DNA from: VRUE01 sp963753585
Lineage (GTDB): Bacteria > Actinomycetota > Thermoleophilia > Solirubrobacterales > 70-9
Assembly (NCBI GenBank): GCA_963753585.1
Contig: CAVWCU010000001.1
Location: 1,550,001 to 1,614,000, forward strand
Direction of reading: 5' to 3'
Length of the DNA stretch: 64,000 nt
The position numbers and the translations under genes were made by a program. Shown one piece after another: positions 8,144 to 15,393 of the stretch (its first letter is position 1; the number at the start of each line of letters is the position of its first letter). A model generated the notes under the pieces. The model was not told where the DNA came from. It made no database searches and saw only the letters and a list, made by a program, of their open reading frames with translations.

Positions 8144-9346
8144 GTGCCCGGCCGCTCGCACGCACAGCTGGAGCAGGTCTTCGAGGAGGTGGAGGCGCCG
8201 TTTGCCTTCGTCGACCTCGACGCGATGTGGTCGAACTCGGACGCGATGCTGGAGCGGGCCGGCGGGAAACCGATCCGCGTGGCGAGCAAGTCGGTGCGCT
8301 GCCGGGGCGTTCTGGAGCGCATCCTCGGCCGGGACGAGCGCTACGCCGGGCTGATGACGTTCACCTTGCCGGAGACGCTCTGGCTGGCCGAGTGCGGATT
8401 CGAGAACCTGCTGCTGGCCTACCCCACCGCAGACACCGCAGCGCTCGGCGAGCTGGCGCTGCGCTCGGTCGCCAGCCCGGCCGAGGCGCCGATCGTGATG
8501 GTCGACTGCAGCGAGCACCTCGACGCGATCGAGTCGGTCCTGGGCGCGGACGCGGCGCCGGTACGCGTCTGCATCGACCTCGACGCCGGCTGGTGGGCGC
8601 TGGGCGGGCGGATCAAGGTGGGGCCCAAGCGCTCCCCGGTGCACACGGTCGAGCAGGCGGTGGGGCTGGCGCGGGAGATCGAGCGCCGCCCCCAGGTCGA
8701 GCTCGCCGCGCTGATGTCCTACGAGGGCCAGATCGCCGGCGTCGGCGACGAACCGCCCGGGCGCCGGTTCCGCGGCGCCGCGATCCGCACGATGCAGCGC
8801 CGCTCGGCGGCCGAGCTGGCCGAGCGCCGCGCCGCCGTGGTCGCCGCGATCCGCGAGTTCACGGACCTGCCGATCGTCAACGGCGGCGGCACCGGCAGCC
8901 TCGAGCTGACCGGCGGCGAGGACACCGTCACCGAGATCGCCGCCGGCTCGGGCTTCTACGCCCCCACCCTCTTCGATCACTACAGCCGCTTCTCCCTCAC
9001 GCCCGCCGCCGGCTTCGCCCTGCCGATCGTGCGCAAGCCGACCGCGGGGGTCGCGACGGCACTCGGCGGCGGCTACCTCGCCTCGGGCAGCGGCGACGCC
9101 GCCCGCCTTCCCTCGCCCTGGCTCCCCGCCGGGCTCCAGCTCGATGCCGAGGAGGGCGCCGGCGAGGTCCAGACTCCCCTGAGCGGCCCCCCCGCCCGCG
9201 ACCTGCAGATCGGCGACCGCGTCTACATGCGCCATGCCAAGGCCGGCGAGCTCTGCGAGCGCTTCGACGCCCTGCACCTCGTCGAAGGCGACGAGATAGT
9301 GGACGTGGTGCCCACGTACCGCGGCGAGGGCCGAACTTTCCTTTAG
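8144..9346 (+). CDS. PLP-dependent amino acid aldolase/deaminase (D-threonine aldolase-like)
   Basis: 400 aa, GTG start. The fold is the alanine-racemase-type TIM barrel: the PLP lysine lies in IRVASKSVRCRGVLERIL near residue 43, and the phosphate-binding part is VNGGGTGSLE. The C-terminal beta domain has the DQ/DRVYMRHAKAGELCERF stretch in which His and Cys bind a divalent metal in D-threonine aldolases and D-serine dehydratases. Expected reaction: breakdown of D-threonine or another D-beta-hydroxy amino acid. It converges on the lactone oxidase gene with a 4-base overlap. Exact substrate cannot be told. Confidence 0.8.
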   Translation: MPGRSHAQLEQVFEEVEAPFAFVDLDAMWSNSDAMLERAGGKPIRVASKSVRCRGVLERILGRDERYAGLMTFTLPETLWLAECGFENLLLAYPTADTAALGELALRSVASPAEAPIVMVDCSEHLDAIESVLGADAAPVRVCIDLDAGWWALGGRIKVGPKRSPVHTVEQAVGLAREIERRPQVELAALMSYEGQIAGVGDEPPGRRFRGAAIRTMQRRSAAELAERRAAVVAAIREFTDLPIVNGGGTGSLELTGGEDTVTEIAAGSGFYAPTLFDHYSRFSLTPAAGFALPIVRKPTAGVATALGGGYLASGSGDAARLPSPWLPAGLQLDAEEGAGEVQTPLSGPPARDLQIGDRVYMRHAKAGELCERFDALHLVEGDEIVDVVPTYRGEGRTFL

Positions 9347-10593
9347 GGACCGAGGACGCGCTGGGCGTACTCGTTGGTGAAGACGCGGTTGGGGTCGAGC
9401 TCGTCGCGCGCAGCTAGGAAATCAGCCCAACGTGGGTAGAGCTGCGACAGCGTCGCCGCCGTCTGGAAGTGGCGCTTGCCCCAGTGGGGGCGGCCGCCGT
9501 ACTCGTCCATGATCGACTCGACCGCCTCGAAGTAGGGGCGCCACTCCATGCCGCGGTACTGGTGGACGGCGATGTAGGCGGTGTCGCGTTCGTGCGAGGG
9601 GCTGAGCAGGGCGTCGTCGGCGGCGGTCACCCGCATCTCGATCGGGAAGAAGACCGGGTAGCGGTTGGCGCGCACCCACTCGATCACCCGGCGCACCGCC
9701 TCGGGGCCCTGCTCGCGCGGCACGCCGTACTCCATCTCGGTGAAGCGGACACGGCGCTCGTTGGCGAAGATCCGGTCGCTGCGGTCGGTCGCCCTGCTGC
9801 CCGAGGCGAGCCAGGCGGCGAAGCGGGAGAGCGAGGGGATCGCGCGGGGAACCAGCTTCCCGGCGGCGGAGACCGCCTCCAGCGCCCAGTTCTCAAGCAC
9901 GACGTCGTTGAGGTAGGCGGCAGCGCGGCCACGCGGGCGCGGCGGACCGTCCGTGCGGTTGCGTTCCAACACCAGGGCGGAGTCGGCGTAGGGGAAGGTG
10001 AAGAGCTCGAAGTGCTCGTTGGCGTCGGCGCTCTCCTGGAAGGCGCCGAGCACCTCCTCCCGCGGCCGCCGGGTGTCGACCCGGTGCAGGGTGAAGGCAG
10101 GCACGCAGCGCAGCGTCACCGCCGAGATCACGCCGAGCGCGCCGATCCCGACCCGCGCCGCCCGCAGCAGATCCGGGTCGGCGCCGGCGCTCAGCTCGCG
10201 CACCGAGCCGTCGGCCCTGACCAACTCCAGCGCCTCGACCTGGGTGGAGATGTTGCCCAGCTTGGCCCCGGTCCCGTGGGTGCCGGTCGAGATCGCCCCG
10301 GCAATCGTCTGACGGTCGATGTCGCCGAGGTTCTCCATCGCCAGCCCGAGCTGGTGCAGCTCCTCGTTGAGCTCGGCCAGAACCGTGCCGGCCCCGACCC
10401 TGACCAGGCCGGAGCTGCGGTCGGCGTCGATCACGCCGCTCAGCGAGCTGATGTCGACCATGGTGCCGCTTGTCATCGCCGCCTCGGTGAACGAGTGGCC
10501 CGAGCCGGCCACACCGACCTTGCGCCCGACCGCGACCGCCCTGCCAATTGCCTCGGCGAGCTCGTCGCGCGCGCCCGGGCGCACCAGCTCCAA
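9343..10593 (-). CDS. FAD-dependent sugar-1,4-lactone oxidase (ALO family), N-terminus shifted out of frame
   Basis: 416 aa from TTG 10593. The vanillyl-alcohol-oxidase-type FAD domain shows VAGSGHSFTE, with the His that usually carries FAD, and GVGALGVISAVTLRC; the C-terminal ALO domain ends PRWADFLAARDELDPNRVF. Expected to oxidise D-arabinono- or L-gulono-1,4-lactone. The conserved family N-terminus SWRNWAGDQACTPLEL is encoded just upstream in frame but has no start codon before a stop. Removing one G from the G6 run at 10643-10648 joins it to ATG 10654 and gives a 436-aa protein, so the true start is probably 10654. Confidence 0.85.
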   Translation of the reverse strand: MELVRPGARDELAEAIGRAVAVGRKVGVAGSGHSFTEAAMTSGTMVDISSLSGVIDADRSSGLVRVGAGTVLAELNEELHQLGLAMENLGDIDRQTIAGAISTGTHGTGAKLGNISTQVEALELVRADGSVRELSAGADPDLLRAARVGIGALGVISAVTLRCVPAFTLHRVDTRRPREEVLGAFQESADANEHFELFTFPYADSALVLERNRTDGPPRPRGRAAAYLNDVVLENWALEAVSAAGKLVPRAIPSLSRFAAWLASGSRATDRSDRIFANERRVRFTEMEYGVPREQGPEAVRRVIEWVRANRYPVFFPIEMRVTAADDALLSPSHERDTAYIAVHQYRGMEWRPYFEAVESIMDEYGGRPHWGKRHFQTAATLSQLYPRWADFLAARDELDPNRVFTNEYAQRVLGP

Positions 10594-10683
10594 GGGCGTG
10601 CAGGCCTGGTCCCCGGCCCAGTTGCGCCAGCTGGGCCGGGGTCCCCCCGCTCATCGCTCGACGAAGCCATTTCCCTGCGGAGC

Positions 10684-11865
10684 CTAGTCCCCTCCGCCCC
10701 CGGCGGGACGGATCGCGGGCGGCGCAAGGACGTGGAGGGAGTAGGCAACCGTGCAAAGCAGCAGGGCAGCGATCCCGAACCCGGGAGTCGCGTTGCCCGC
10801 CACGCCCGCGAGGGCGCCGCCGGAAAGGCCGCCGACGACCTGGCCGAGCGCCCAGGCCATGTTGGAGAGGCCGGCGGCGAACCCCTGGTGAAGCCGGCTG
10901 GACTCCGCCATCTCCGAGAGCATGGTCAGAGCCGGCGTGAAGCAGATGCCCCCACCCAGGGAGGTCAGCATCAGCCCGGCCATCACCACTCCCATGGTCG
11001 CCCCGACAGCGACGGCGATCATCGCCACCGAGCAGATGCTGAGGCCGATCGCAAACGGGATCCTGCGCCCCGCCCGGTCGGAGTAGCGGCCGGCGAGCGG
11101 CGCCAGCAGCGCCTCCAGGGCGGCGCCCACGATGAAGCCCCCGGCGATCAGCGCGTGGCCGCCGCCCAGCTCGGCGATCTGCAGTGGCGCCAGGACCTCG
11201 ACCGCGCCGAACATCACCGACGGCACCGCGACGAACGCGGTGCCGGTGAGGATCGGGCGGCTGAAGATGATCTCGGCGATCTCGCTCAGCGGCTGTCGCT
11301 CGGGCGGCTCGGCCTCGGGTAGGCCGGCGGCGAGGATCGCGAGCACGATCGCCACGGCGAGCACACCGCTGAACACGAGCTCGGTCCCCACCTCTGCGGC
11401 AAGGGCGCCCAGCGCCGGACCGAGGAGGGCACCGCCGACGGCCGTGCCCAGGGCCGTGCCGATGATCGCGCCGCGCCGCTCCGGCGGGGCGGTCGTGATC
11501 AGCCAGGTCAGCGCACCCGACCAGATCAGCGCGCCCGAGGCGCCCTGGACGAAACGGGCGCCGACCAGCAGGGCGTACTCGTGGGCAAAGCCGAAGGCAA
11601 CGCTGGCGCATCCGAGCAGCAACAGCCCCCCGATGACCGTCTGGCGCGGGCCGAGGCGAGCGGCAAGGAGGCCGGCGGGCAGTGAGAAAACCAGCGTCCC
11701 GGCGGCGTAGGAAGCGGAAAGGACGCCGGCCTGGGCCTTGCTGAGGCCGAGTTCGGACACGTAGTCCGGCAACAGCGGTGCGATGGCGGAGAAGAAGACG
11801 ACGTCGAAGAAGACCATCGCCGAGGCGAGTACGAGCAGTCGGCGCATTGCAGACAATACAATCAT
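10684..11865 (-). CDS. MFS transporter
   Basis: 393 aa with 12 hydrophobic segments. The family loop after helix 2 is present (LLAARLGPRQTVIGG), and the second half repeats it as YSDRAGRRIPFAIGL. ATG 11865 and ATG 11847 are both possible starts. Likely a proton-coupled exporter of small molecules; substrate not predictable. It lies upstream of and in the same direction as the lactone oxidase, 30 bases from that gene's corrected start, so the two may be cotranscribed. Confidence 0.85.
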   Translation of the reverse strand: MIVLSAMRRLLVLASAMVFFDVVFFSAIAPLLPDYVSELGLSKAQAGVLSASYAAGTLVFSLPAGLLAARLGPRQTVIGGLLLLGCASVAFGFAHEYALLVGARFVQGASGALIWSGALTWLITTAPPERRGAIIGTALGTAVGGALLGPALGALAAEVGTELVFSGVLAVAIVLAILAAGLPEAEPPERQPLSEIAEIIFSRPILTGTAFVAVPSVMFGAVEVLAPLQIAELGGGHALIAGGFIVGAALEALLAPLAGRYSDRAGRRIPFAIGLSICSVAMIAVAVGATMGVVMAGLMLTSLGGGICFTPALTMLSEMAESSRLHQGFAAGLSNMAWALGQVVGGLSGGALAGVAGNATPGFGIAALLLCTVAYSLHVLAPPAIRPAGGGGD

Positions 11866-11922
11866 CTAGAGCGGTTACGGGCATGCGCCGCGCCGTCTAG
11901 CATCTACCGATCGTTACTACCC

Positions 11923-12011
11923 GGAGGGGTGGCAGAGCGGTTGAATGCACCGGTCTTGAAAACCGGCAGACGTCGAAAGGCGTCTCGAGGGTTCGAATCC
12001 CTCCCCCTCCG
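11923..12011 (+). tRNA. tRNA-Ser, anticodon UGA
   Basis: 89 nt. Acceptor GGAGGGG pairs with CCCCTCC, anticodon loop CTTGAAA gives UGA, long variable arm with CGTC/GGCG pairing, T-arm GGGTTCGAATCCC. CCA is not encoded. The locus to its right has a lower GC content than the genes to its left. Confidence 0.95.
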
Positions 12012-12058
12012 TTGACTCTGTGGCGAACGAGGCGCTTGCCTCCAGCGCTGGACGCGCC

Positions 12059-12283
12059 CTAGTCGTCCGCCCGCGGGAGGAGTCCGGCGGCGCTCAGAAC
12101 GCGGAGGTGGTAGGCGACGAGGGGGGCCGTGGCCCTTATGTTGGATAGCTCGCGGAGCAGTTCGTCAGGGGAAAGCGATCGCTGTTCGTCTTCCTCGTAC
12201 AAGGTGAGAACTTTGGCCCGGATTGGATGGCTGCGCACGTACTCCTCGCGATCCATTGCCCTCTGGCCCTTGTCGTCGTACAT
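12059..12283 (-). CDS. single-domain winged-helix protein (small)
   Basis: 74 aa (shorter from an inner ATG: MDREEYVRSHPIRAKVLTLY). The whole protein is one ArsR/MarR-like winged helix: SHPIRAKVLTLY, then LSPDELLRELSN, then VAYHLRVLSAAGLLPRAD. It is a clear paralogue of the 66-aa protein at 45117-45317. No effector domain. It ends the run of genes beside tRNA-Ser(UGA) and points the same way as the larger regulator at 12550; both probably regulate the peptide/methyltransferase locus. Confidence 0.7.
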   Translation of the reverse strand: MYDDKGQRAMDREEYVRSHPIRAKVLTLYEEDEQRSLSPDELLRELSNIRATAPLVAYHLRVLSAAGLLPRADD

Positions 12284-12431
12284 ATGCCTTCCCTTTTGCG
12301 TTGCGGCCCCTCCTTAACCTGCGGCGCTTTTTCACTGTCGGCACACGCAACAGTCTGCTGCTCAGCACCCCGGAGGCTGGCTACCGATTACGAACCCGGC
12401 CGCCGGGTGTTGAACACAGAGGGCCATTGGG

Positions 12432-12453
12432 TGAGATCTACTGTTAGATCTCA
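12432..12453. promoter_or_regulatory. perfect inverted repeat, function unknown
   Basis: TGAGATCTA, a 4-base spacer CTGT, then TAGATCTCA: 9-bp perfect arms inside the gene-free stretch 12284-12549. It could be an operator for the small winged-helix gene read leftwards from 12283 or the stem of a short RNA. It is AT-richer than the surroundings. Confidence 0.4.
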
Positions 12454-12477
12454 GTGGATTAATAGAGTCTCCCACAA

Positions 12478-12505
12478 TGGAGGTAGGAGAAACCTCCACT
12501 TTTTT
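12478..12505 (+). terminator. Rho-independent terminator without an evident upstream gene
   Basis: Stem TGGAGGT/ACCTCCA with a 7-base loop and a run of six T (12500-12505) reads as a plus-strand terminator. No convincing plus-strand gene precedes it in 12284-12478, so it may end an untranslated RNA or read-through from the tRNA. The rest of 12284-12549 holds the inverted repeat at 12432 and the operator-like site at 12519, and no gene. Confidence 0.5.
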
Positions 12506-12518
12506 AGGACATGTCAAA

Positions 12519-12530
12519 TCGACTAGTCGA
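12519..12530. promoter_or_regulatory. operator-like palindrome, copy 1
   Basis: TCGACTAGTCGA, followed by TCGACTTCG. Identical 12-mers occur at 13269 and 13460. This copy lies between the stop of the regulator at 12550 and the small winged-helix gene. TTGACA on the minus strand (12518-12513) adjoins it and could be the -35 of a leftward promoter. Confidence 0.55.
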
Positions 12531-12549
12531 TCGACTTCGACACTATGCG

Positions 12550-13152
12550 TTACTTAGGGAGATTGCCCGTCGGCGGCATCTCAAAAGAGAACATCGCAAC
12601 CCTCACATTGATGAGCTTGCTCTCGTCGCCGGCCTCGCGTACCCGCTCGACACTTTCGACTTCGACCTCGCGAGTAAGGGTCAGCAGATCGTCGAGACGT
12701 TCGTTGAGCTTGATCCAGCCCTGCTCATCGACACGAAGTGGAGATCGGCTGGCGTGTGACTCCGCACGGGCCTGGAAAGTCCGCGCGCGCCAAGCGATGG
12801 CGATATCCCGCAAAACCAGCTGTTGAGCCCAGAGCACATAGCGTTCCCGTTCGTCCTGGCTCAGCTTGTCCCATTCCTCGCTGCTGAACACTGGTCGCAT
12901 CACGGCCCGGTAGATGGTTGTCGGCATCCCGCGTCGGCGCTCGGTGTCGATTGCCTCGACAAAGCCCATCTTCTCCAGCTCCCCTACGTCATAGTCTGCC
13001 TTGTTGAGCTTGATGCCGAGCTCCCTGGCGACGTCGCTCTTTGACGCTGAGCGTTCTATAAGGAGAGCCAAAGCGGCGTACTGACCGGGATTACGGAGCA
13101 GACGAAAGAGCTGCTCGTCGACACGGGTCTCCGGCATCACCGTTTTTGCCAC
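12550..13152 (-). CDS. winged-helix transcriptional regulator of the peptide/methyltransferase locus
   Basis: 200 aa, GTG 13152 after GAGAGGAGAGAG. Residues about 10-70 form an ArsR-like winged helix (GQYAALALLIERSASKSDVA ... YDVGELEKMGFVEAIDTERR); the C-terminal two thirds carry VMRPVFSSEEWDKLSQDERE and VLWAQQLVLRDIAIAWRART. The same layout and spacing recur in the regulator at 23581-24246, so the two are paralogues, and each stands divergently beside a closely related methyltransferase. Three copies of TCGACTAGTCGA flank this gene and are its probable operators. Confidence 0.8.
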   Translation of the reverse strand: MAKTVMPETRVDEQLFRLLRNPGQYAALALLIERSASKSDVARELGIKLNKADYDVGELEKMGFVEAIDTERRRGMPTTIYRAVMRPVFSSEEWDKLSQDERERYVLWAQQLVLRDIAIAWRARTFQARAESHASRSPLRVDEQGWIKLNERLDDLLTLTREVEVESVERVREAGDESKLINVRVAMFSFEMPPTGNLPK

Positions 13153-13260
13153 AGCTCTCTCCTCTCTGGAATCGATTGAGCGGTGCGGACATTAGCCGAT
13201 TTCGATTGGCCACAAACGAGTATTTGGGATAGCTCGTCCATCCCCCACTATCAACTTACC

Positions 13261-13286
13261 GAAGCTGATCGACTAGTCGACTAGTC
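13261..13286. promoter_or_regulatory. operator-like palindrome, copy 2, divergent promoter region
   Basis: GAAGCTGATCGACTAGTCGA (13261-13280) followed by an overlapping half-site CTAGTC. It lies between the regulator start (13152) and the 20-codon ORF (13327), the expected site for control of both. The same 20 bases recur, inverted, at 13460-13479. TAATCG/TTATCC just downstream may hold a -10 box for the rightward transcript. Confidence 0.65.
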
Positions 13287-13326
13287 TCGTTAATCGTTAT
13301 CCAAAGCCAGCGGGAGAGAGGGGGTG

Positions 13327-13389
13327 ATGGACATGCTCGAAAAGGTCGAGGTCGTGGTTCCGTCGATCTACACATTTAAGGCCGCCTAA
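13327..13389 (+). CDS. 20-aa peptide, candidate RiPP precursor
   Basis: ATG 13327 to TAA 13389 encodes MDMLEKVEVVVPSIYTFKAA; ATG 13333 would give an 18-aa form. A purine-rich ribosome site (GGGAGAGAGGGGG) stands just before it. It is the first ORF after the operator at 13261 and is followed at once by a perfect 15-bp hairpin, then by a methyltransferase and a MccB/ThiF-like enzyme. In microcin C operons the tiny mccA gene, a hairpin and mccB stand in the same order. That it is a modified peptide is inference: no homologue could be searched for here, and it lacks the C-terminal Asn of MccA. Confidence 0.5.
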   Translation: MDMLEKVEVVVPSIYTFKAA

Positions 13390-13396
13390 GGGGCCT

Positions 13397-13431
13397 CTGG
13401 CCGATCCCAGCCAATAGCTGGGATCGGCCAG
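13397..13431 (+). terminator. perfect 15-bp hairpin, attenuator or mRNA-end stem
   Basis: CTGGCCGATCCCAGC, loop CAATA, GCTGGGATCGGCCAG. It lies 7 bases after the stop of the 20-codon ORF. There is no T run, so it may stabilise the 3' end of an abundant short mRNA or only partly terminate before the enzyme genes. Confidence 0.65.
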
Positions 13432-13459
13432 ATTCAGTTACACCAATTACCGAAGTCAC

Positions 13460-13479
13460 TCGACTAGTCGATCAGCTTC
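13460..13479. promoter_or_regulatory. operator-like palindrome, copy 3, upstream of methyltransferase
   Basis: TCGACTAGTCGATCAGCTTC, the exact reverse complement of 13261-13280. Its right end is 15 bases before the GTG at 13495, so the methyltransferase probably has its own regulated promoter and a very short leader. CCGAAG precedes it as in copy 2. Confidence 0.65.
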
Positions 13480-13494
13480 AGCTAGTCTTTCCTA

Positions 13495-14304
13495 GTGGTG
13501 ACGGGGGAGGCGGTGACAGCCGGGCCTGGTGGCGACTGGGCCGAGCGCGCATTCGAGGCAATGGCGCCGCTCTACGACGACTTCACCGCCCACCACGAAT
13601 ACGAGTTCTGGACGGGGCAGCTTCTTGCCGTCCTTGAGCGGGAGGGGCTTCAGGGCCGGCGCCTGCTCGATGTCGGCTGCGGCACGGGCAAGAGCTTCTT
13701 GCCGATGCTTCCGCGCGGGTGGCAGGCCGTGGGTTGCGACATCTCGGCTTCGATGCTTGGCCTGGCACAGCAGAAGGTCGGCGATGCCGTTCGCCTAGAG
13801 ATCGCCGACATGCGCGGGCTGCCGTGCTTTGGCGAGTTCGACCTGGTTTGGGCGTTGGACGATGCGATCAACTACCTGCTCAGCGTCGAGGAATTGGAAG
13901 CGGCGCTAAGAGGAATGCGGGACAACTTGGCGCCCTCGGGCCTGCTGCTGTTCGACGTGAACGAGCTGCCGGTCTACGCCTTCTATGCAGAGGGCGTCGA
14001 GGTCGAGCTTGACGGACGCCGCTTCGTTTTTCAGGGGAATGCGATGGGTGAGGTCGAGCCGGGCTCGATCTGCGAGTTCTCATGCTTCGAGAAGCGACCC
14101 AGCGGCGAGGGTCAGGCTGCCGAGCAGCGCAACGTCTCCATCCATCGCCAGCGCCATTTCACCGAAGCCGAGATCTTGGCGGCCATCGACCAGGCGGGCC
14201 TCACGTGCCTGAACGTCTATGGCCACGGCACCGACGGCATCCCGCGTCAGCCCCTGGACGGCTCGGTTCACACGAAGGCGATCTATGTGGCCCGCGCCGC
14301 CTAA
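13495..14304 (+). CDS. class I SAM-dependent methyltransferase
   Basis: 269 aa. Motif I LLDVGCGTGKS stands near residue 58, the acidic end of beta2 is GCDIS, and the motif IV region is FDLVWALDDAINYLL. Several GTG codons compete for the start (13495, 13498); there is no good ribosome site, consistent with a short leader. It overlaps the E1-like gene by 20 bases, so the two enzymes are coupled and probably act on one substrate, perhaps the 20-aa peptide at 13327. It is closely similar along its length to the methyltransferase at 24645-25415. Confidence 0.8.
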   Translation: MVTGEAVTAGPGGDWAERAFEAMAPLYDDFTAHHEYEFWTGQLLAVLEREGLQGRRLLDVGCGTGKSFLPMLPRGWQAVGCDISASMLGLAQQKVGDAVRLEIADMRGLPCFGEFDLVWALDDAINYLLSVEELEAALRGMRDNLAPSGLLLFDVNELPVYAFYAEGVEVELDGRRFVFQGNAMGEVEPGSICEFSCFEKRPSGEGQAAEQRNVSIHRQRHFTEAEILAAIDQAGLTCLNVYGHGTDGIPRQPLDGSVHTKAIYVARAA

Positions 14305-15379
14305 TCCGACGACCTGGGAAAAACCGCGGATCAAGCGCACGACCGAGCAGTTTCAGGCGCCGAACGGAGACCTCTACCTCCGCAGACCCAGCGAAACCGC
14401 CGACATTCGAATCAAAGACCCAAGCCCGCAGTTGCGGCAACTGCTCGGCGCGCTAGACGGCACGCGCACTCGCCGGGAGCTGGATGAGGAGTTCGGGGTC
14501 GACCTGGTCGGCGAGCTAATCGGCCAGCTCGACGAGATGGGACTGGGAGAGGATGCATCCGACGACGACCTAATCGACCCTCATACCCAGGCACGCTTCG
14601 ACCGCCAGCTCCGCTACTTCAGCGATGTCTCGAACGGGCAGACGCCTTCTCTATGCCAGGAAAAGCTAGAAGACGCTCGTATCGCGGTCCTAGGCGTCGG
14701 GGGCCTCGGCGGGTGGTCGGCGTTGACGCTCGCGTGTTGCGGCATAGGCGAGATGCTGCTGGTCGACTTCGACACGGTCGAGCTGAGCAACCTCAACCGC
14801 CAGATCCTCTACGGGGAGGCCGATGTCGGCCAGCCGAAGGCGGGCCTGGCAGCCAAGCGCCTTGGCACCTTCAACTCCTCGATCAGAATCGAGACGCGCG
14901 AAGAACGGCTCGACAGCGAGGCGGCAGTTGCAGAAGTCATCAAAGGCTATGACCTCGTGGTCAACGCAGTCGATTGGCCAGCTCACGACATCGAGCTTTG
15001 GGTCAACTCGGCCTGCTTTGCAGCGAGCATCCCCTATATCGCGATGAGCCACTACCCGCCGATCGCCCGCGTCGGCCCTTTGTACGTCCCGGGCGAGACT
15101 GGCTGCTACTCCTGCCAGGAGATTGCCTACAAGCGCTCATACCCGCTCTACGACGCGGTGGTCGAGTATCAACGCGCGAAGCCCTCGCCGGCGGCGACGC
15201 TTGGGGCTGCCTGCGCCCTGATAAGCGGTCAGGTCGCCCTCGACGTCATGCATTTTCTGACCGGCCTCGCGACGCCGTCGAGTCTGGGCATAAGCCACAT
15301 CTATGACCTCCGCACAATGGAGGCCAAACGGGAGCAGGTTGTACAGGAGCCGGATTGCCCGGTCTGCGGCACGCGCTGA
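14285..15379 (+). CDS. MccB/ThiF-like E1 adenylating enzyme with N-terminal peptide-binding-like domain
   Basis: 364 aa from ATG 14285 (MWPAPPNPTTWEKPRIKRTT). Residues about 15-95 resemble a PqqD/RRE-type small winged domain (LRQLLGALDGTRTRRELDEE). From about 118 it is a classical E1: RQLRYFSDVSNGQTP, nucleotide loop VLGVGGLGG, LVDFDTVELSNLNRQIL with the catalytic Asp and Arg, and two CxxC pairs (GCYSCQE near 274; CPVC at the end) for zinc. Such enzymes adenylate a peptide C-terminus; MccB acts this way on the MccA heptapeptide. The RRE-like part plus the 20-aa ORF nearby suggest peptide modification. MoeB/ThiF sulfur-carrier activation is the alternative, but no carrier protein gene is adjacent. 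Confidence 0.8.
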   Translation: MWPAPPNPTTWEKPRIKRTTEQFQAPNGDLYLRRPSETADIRIKDPSPQLRQLLGALDGTRTRRELDEEFGVDLVGELIGQLDEMGLGEDASDDDLIDPHTQARFDRQLRYFSDVSNGQTPSLCQEKLEDARIAVLGVGGLGGWSALTLACCGIGEMLLVDFDTVELSNLNRQILYGEADVGQPKAGLAAKRLGTFNSSIRIETREERLDSEAAVAEVIKGYDLVVNAVDWPAHDIELWVNSACFAASIPYIAMSHYPPIARVGPLYVPGETGCYSCQEIAYKRSYPLYDAVVEYQRAKPSPAATLGAACALISGQVALDVMHFLTGLATPSSLGISHIYDLRTMEAKREQVVQEPDCPVCGTR

Positions 15380-15393
15380 CCGCCGGAAAGCGC

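Noticed and set aside
9469..11322. 617-codon plus-strand frame over the oxidase and MFS genes
   Set aside because: Low-complexity Gly/Ala/Arg product with no domain; the minus strand carries recognised proteins.
12227..12526. 99-codon plus-strand frame opposite the small winged-helix gene
   Set aside because: Cys/His/Arg-rich, no ribosome site, runs through a terminator and an operator-like palindrome.
13495..15379. Molybdopterin or thiamine sulfur-transfer operon
   Set aside because: The E1-like enzyme would fit, but no ThiS/MoaD carrier, ThiG or MoaE gene is nearby, and the N-terminal winged domain is not part of MoeB or ThiF.
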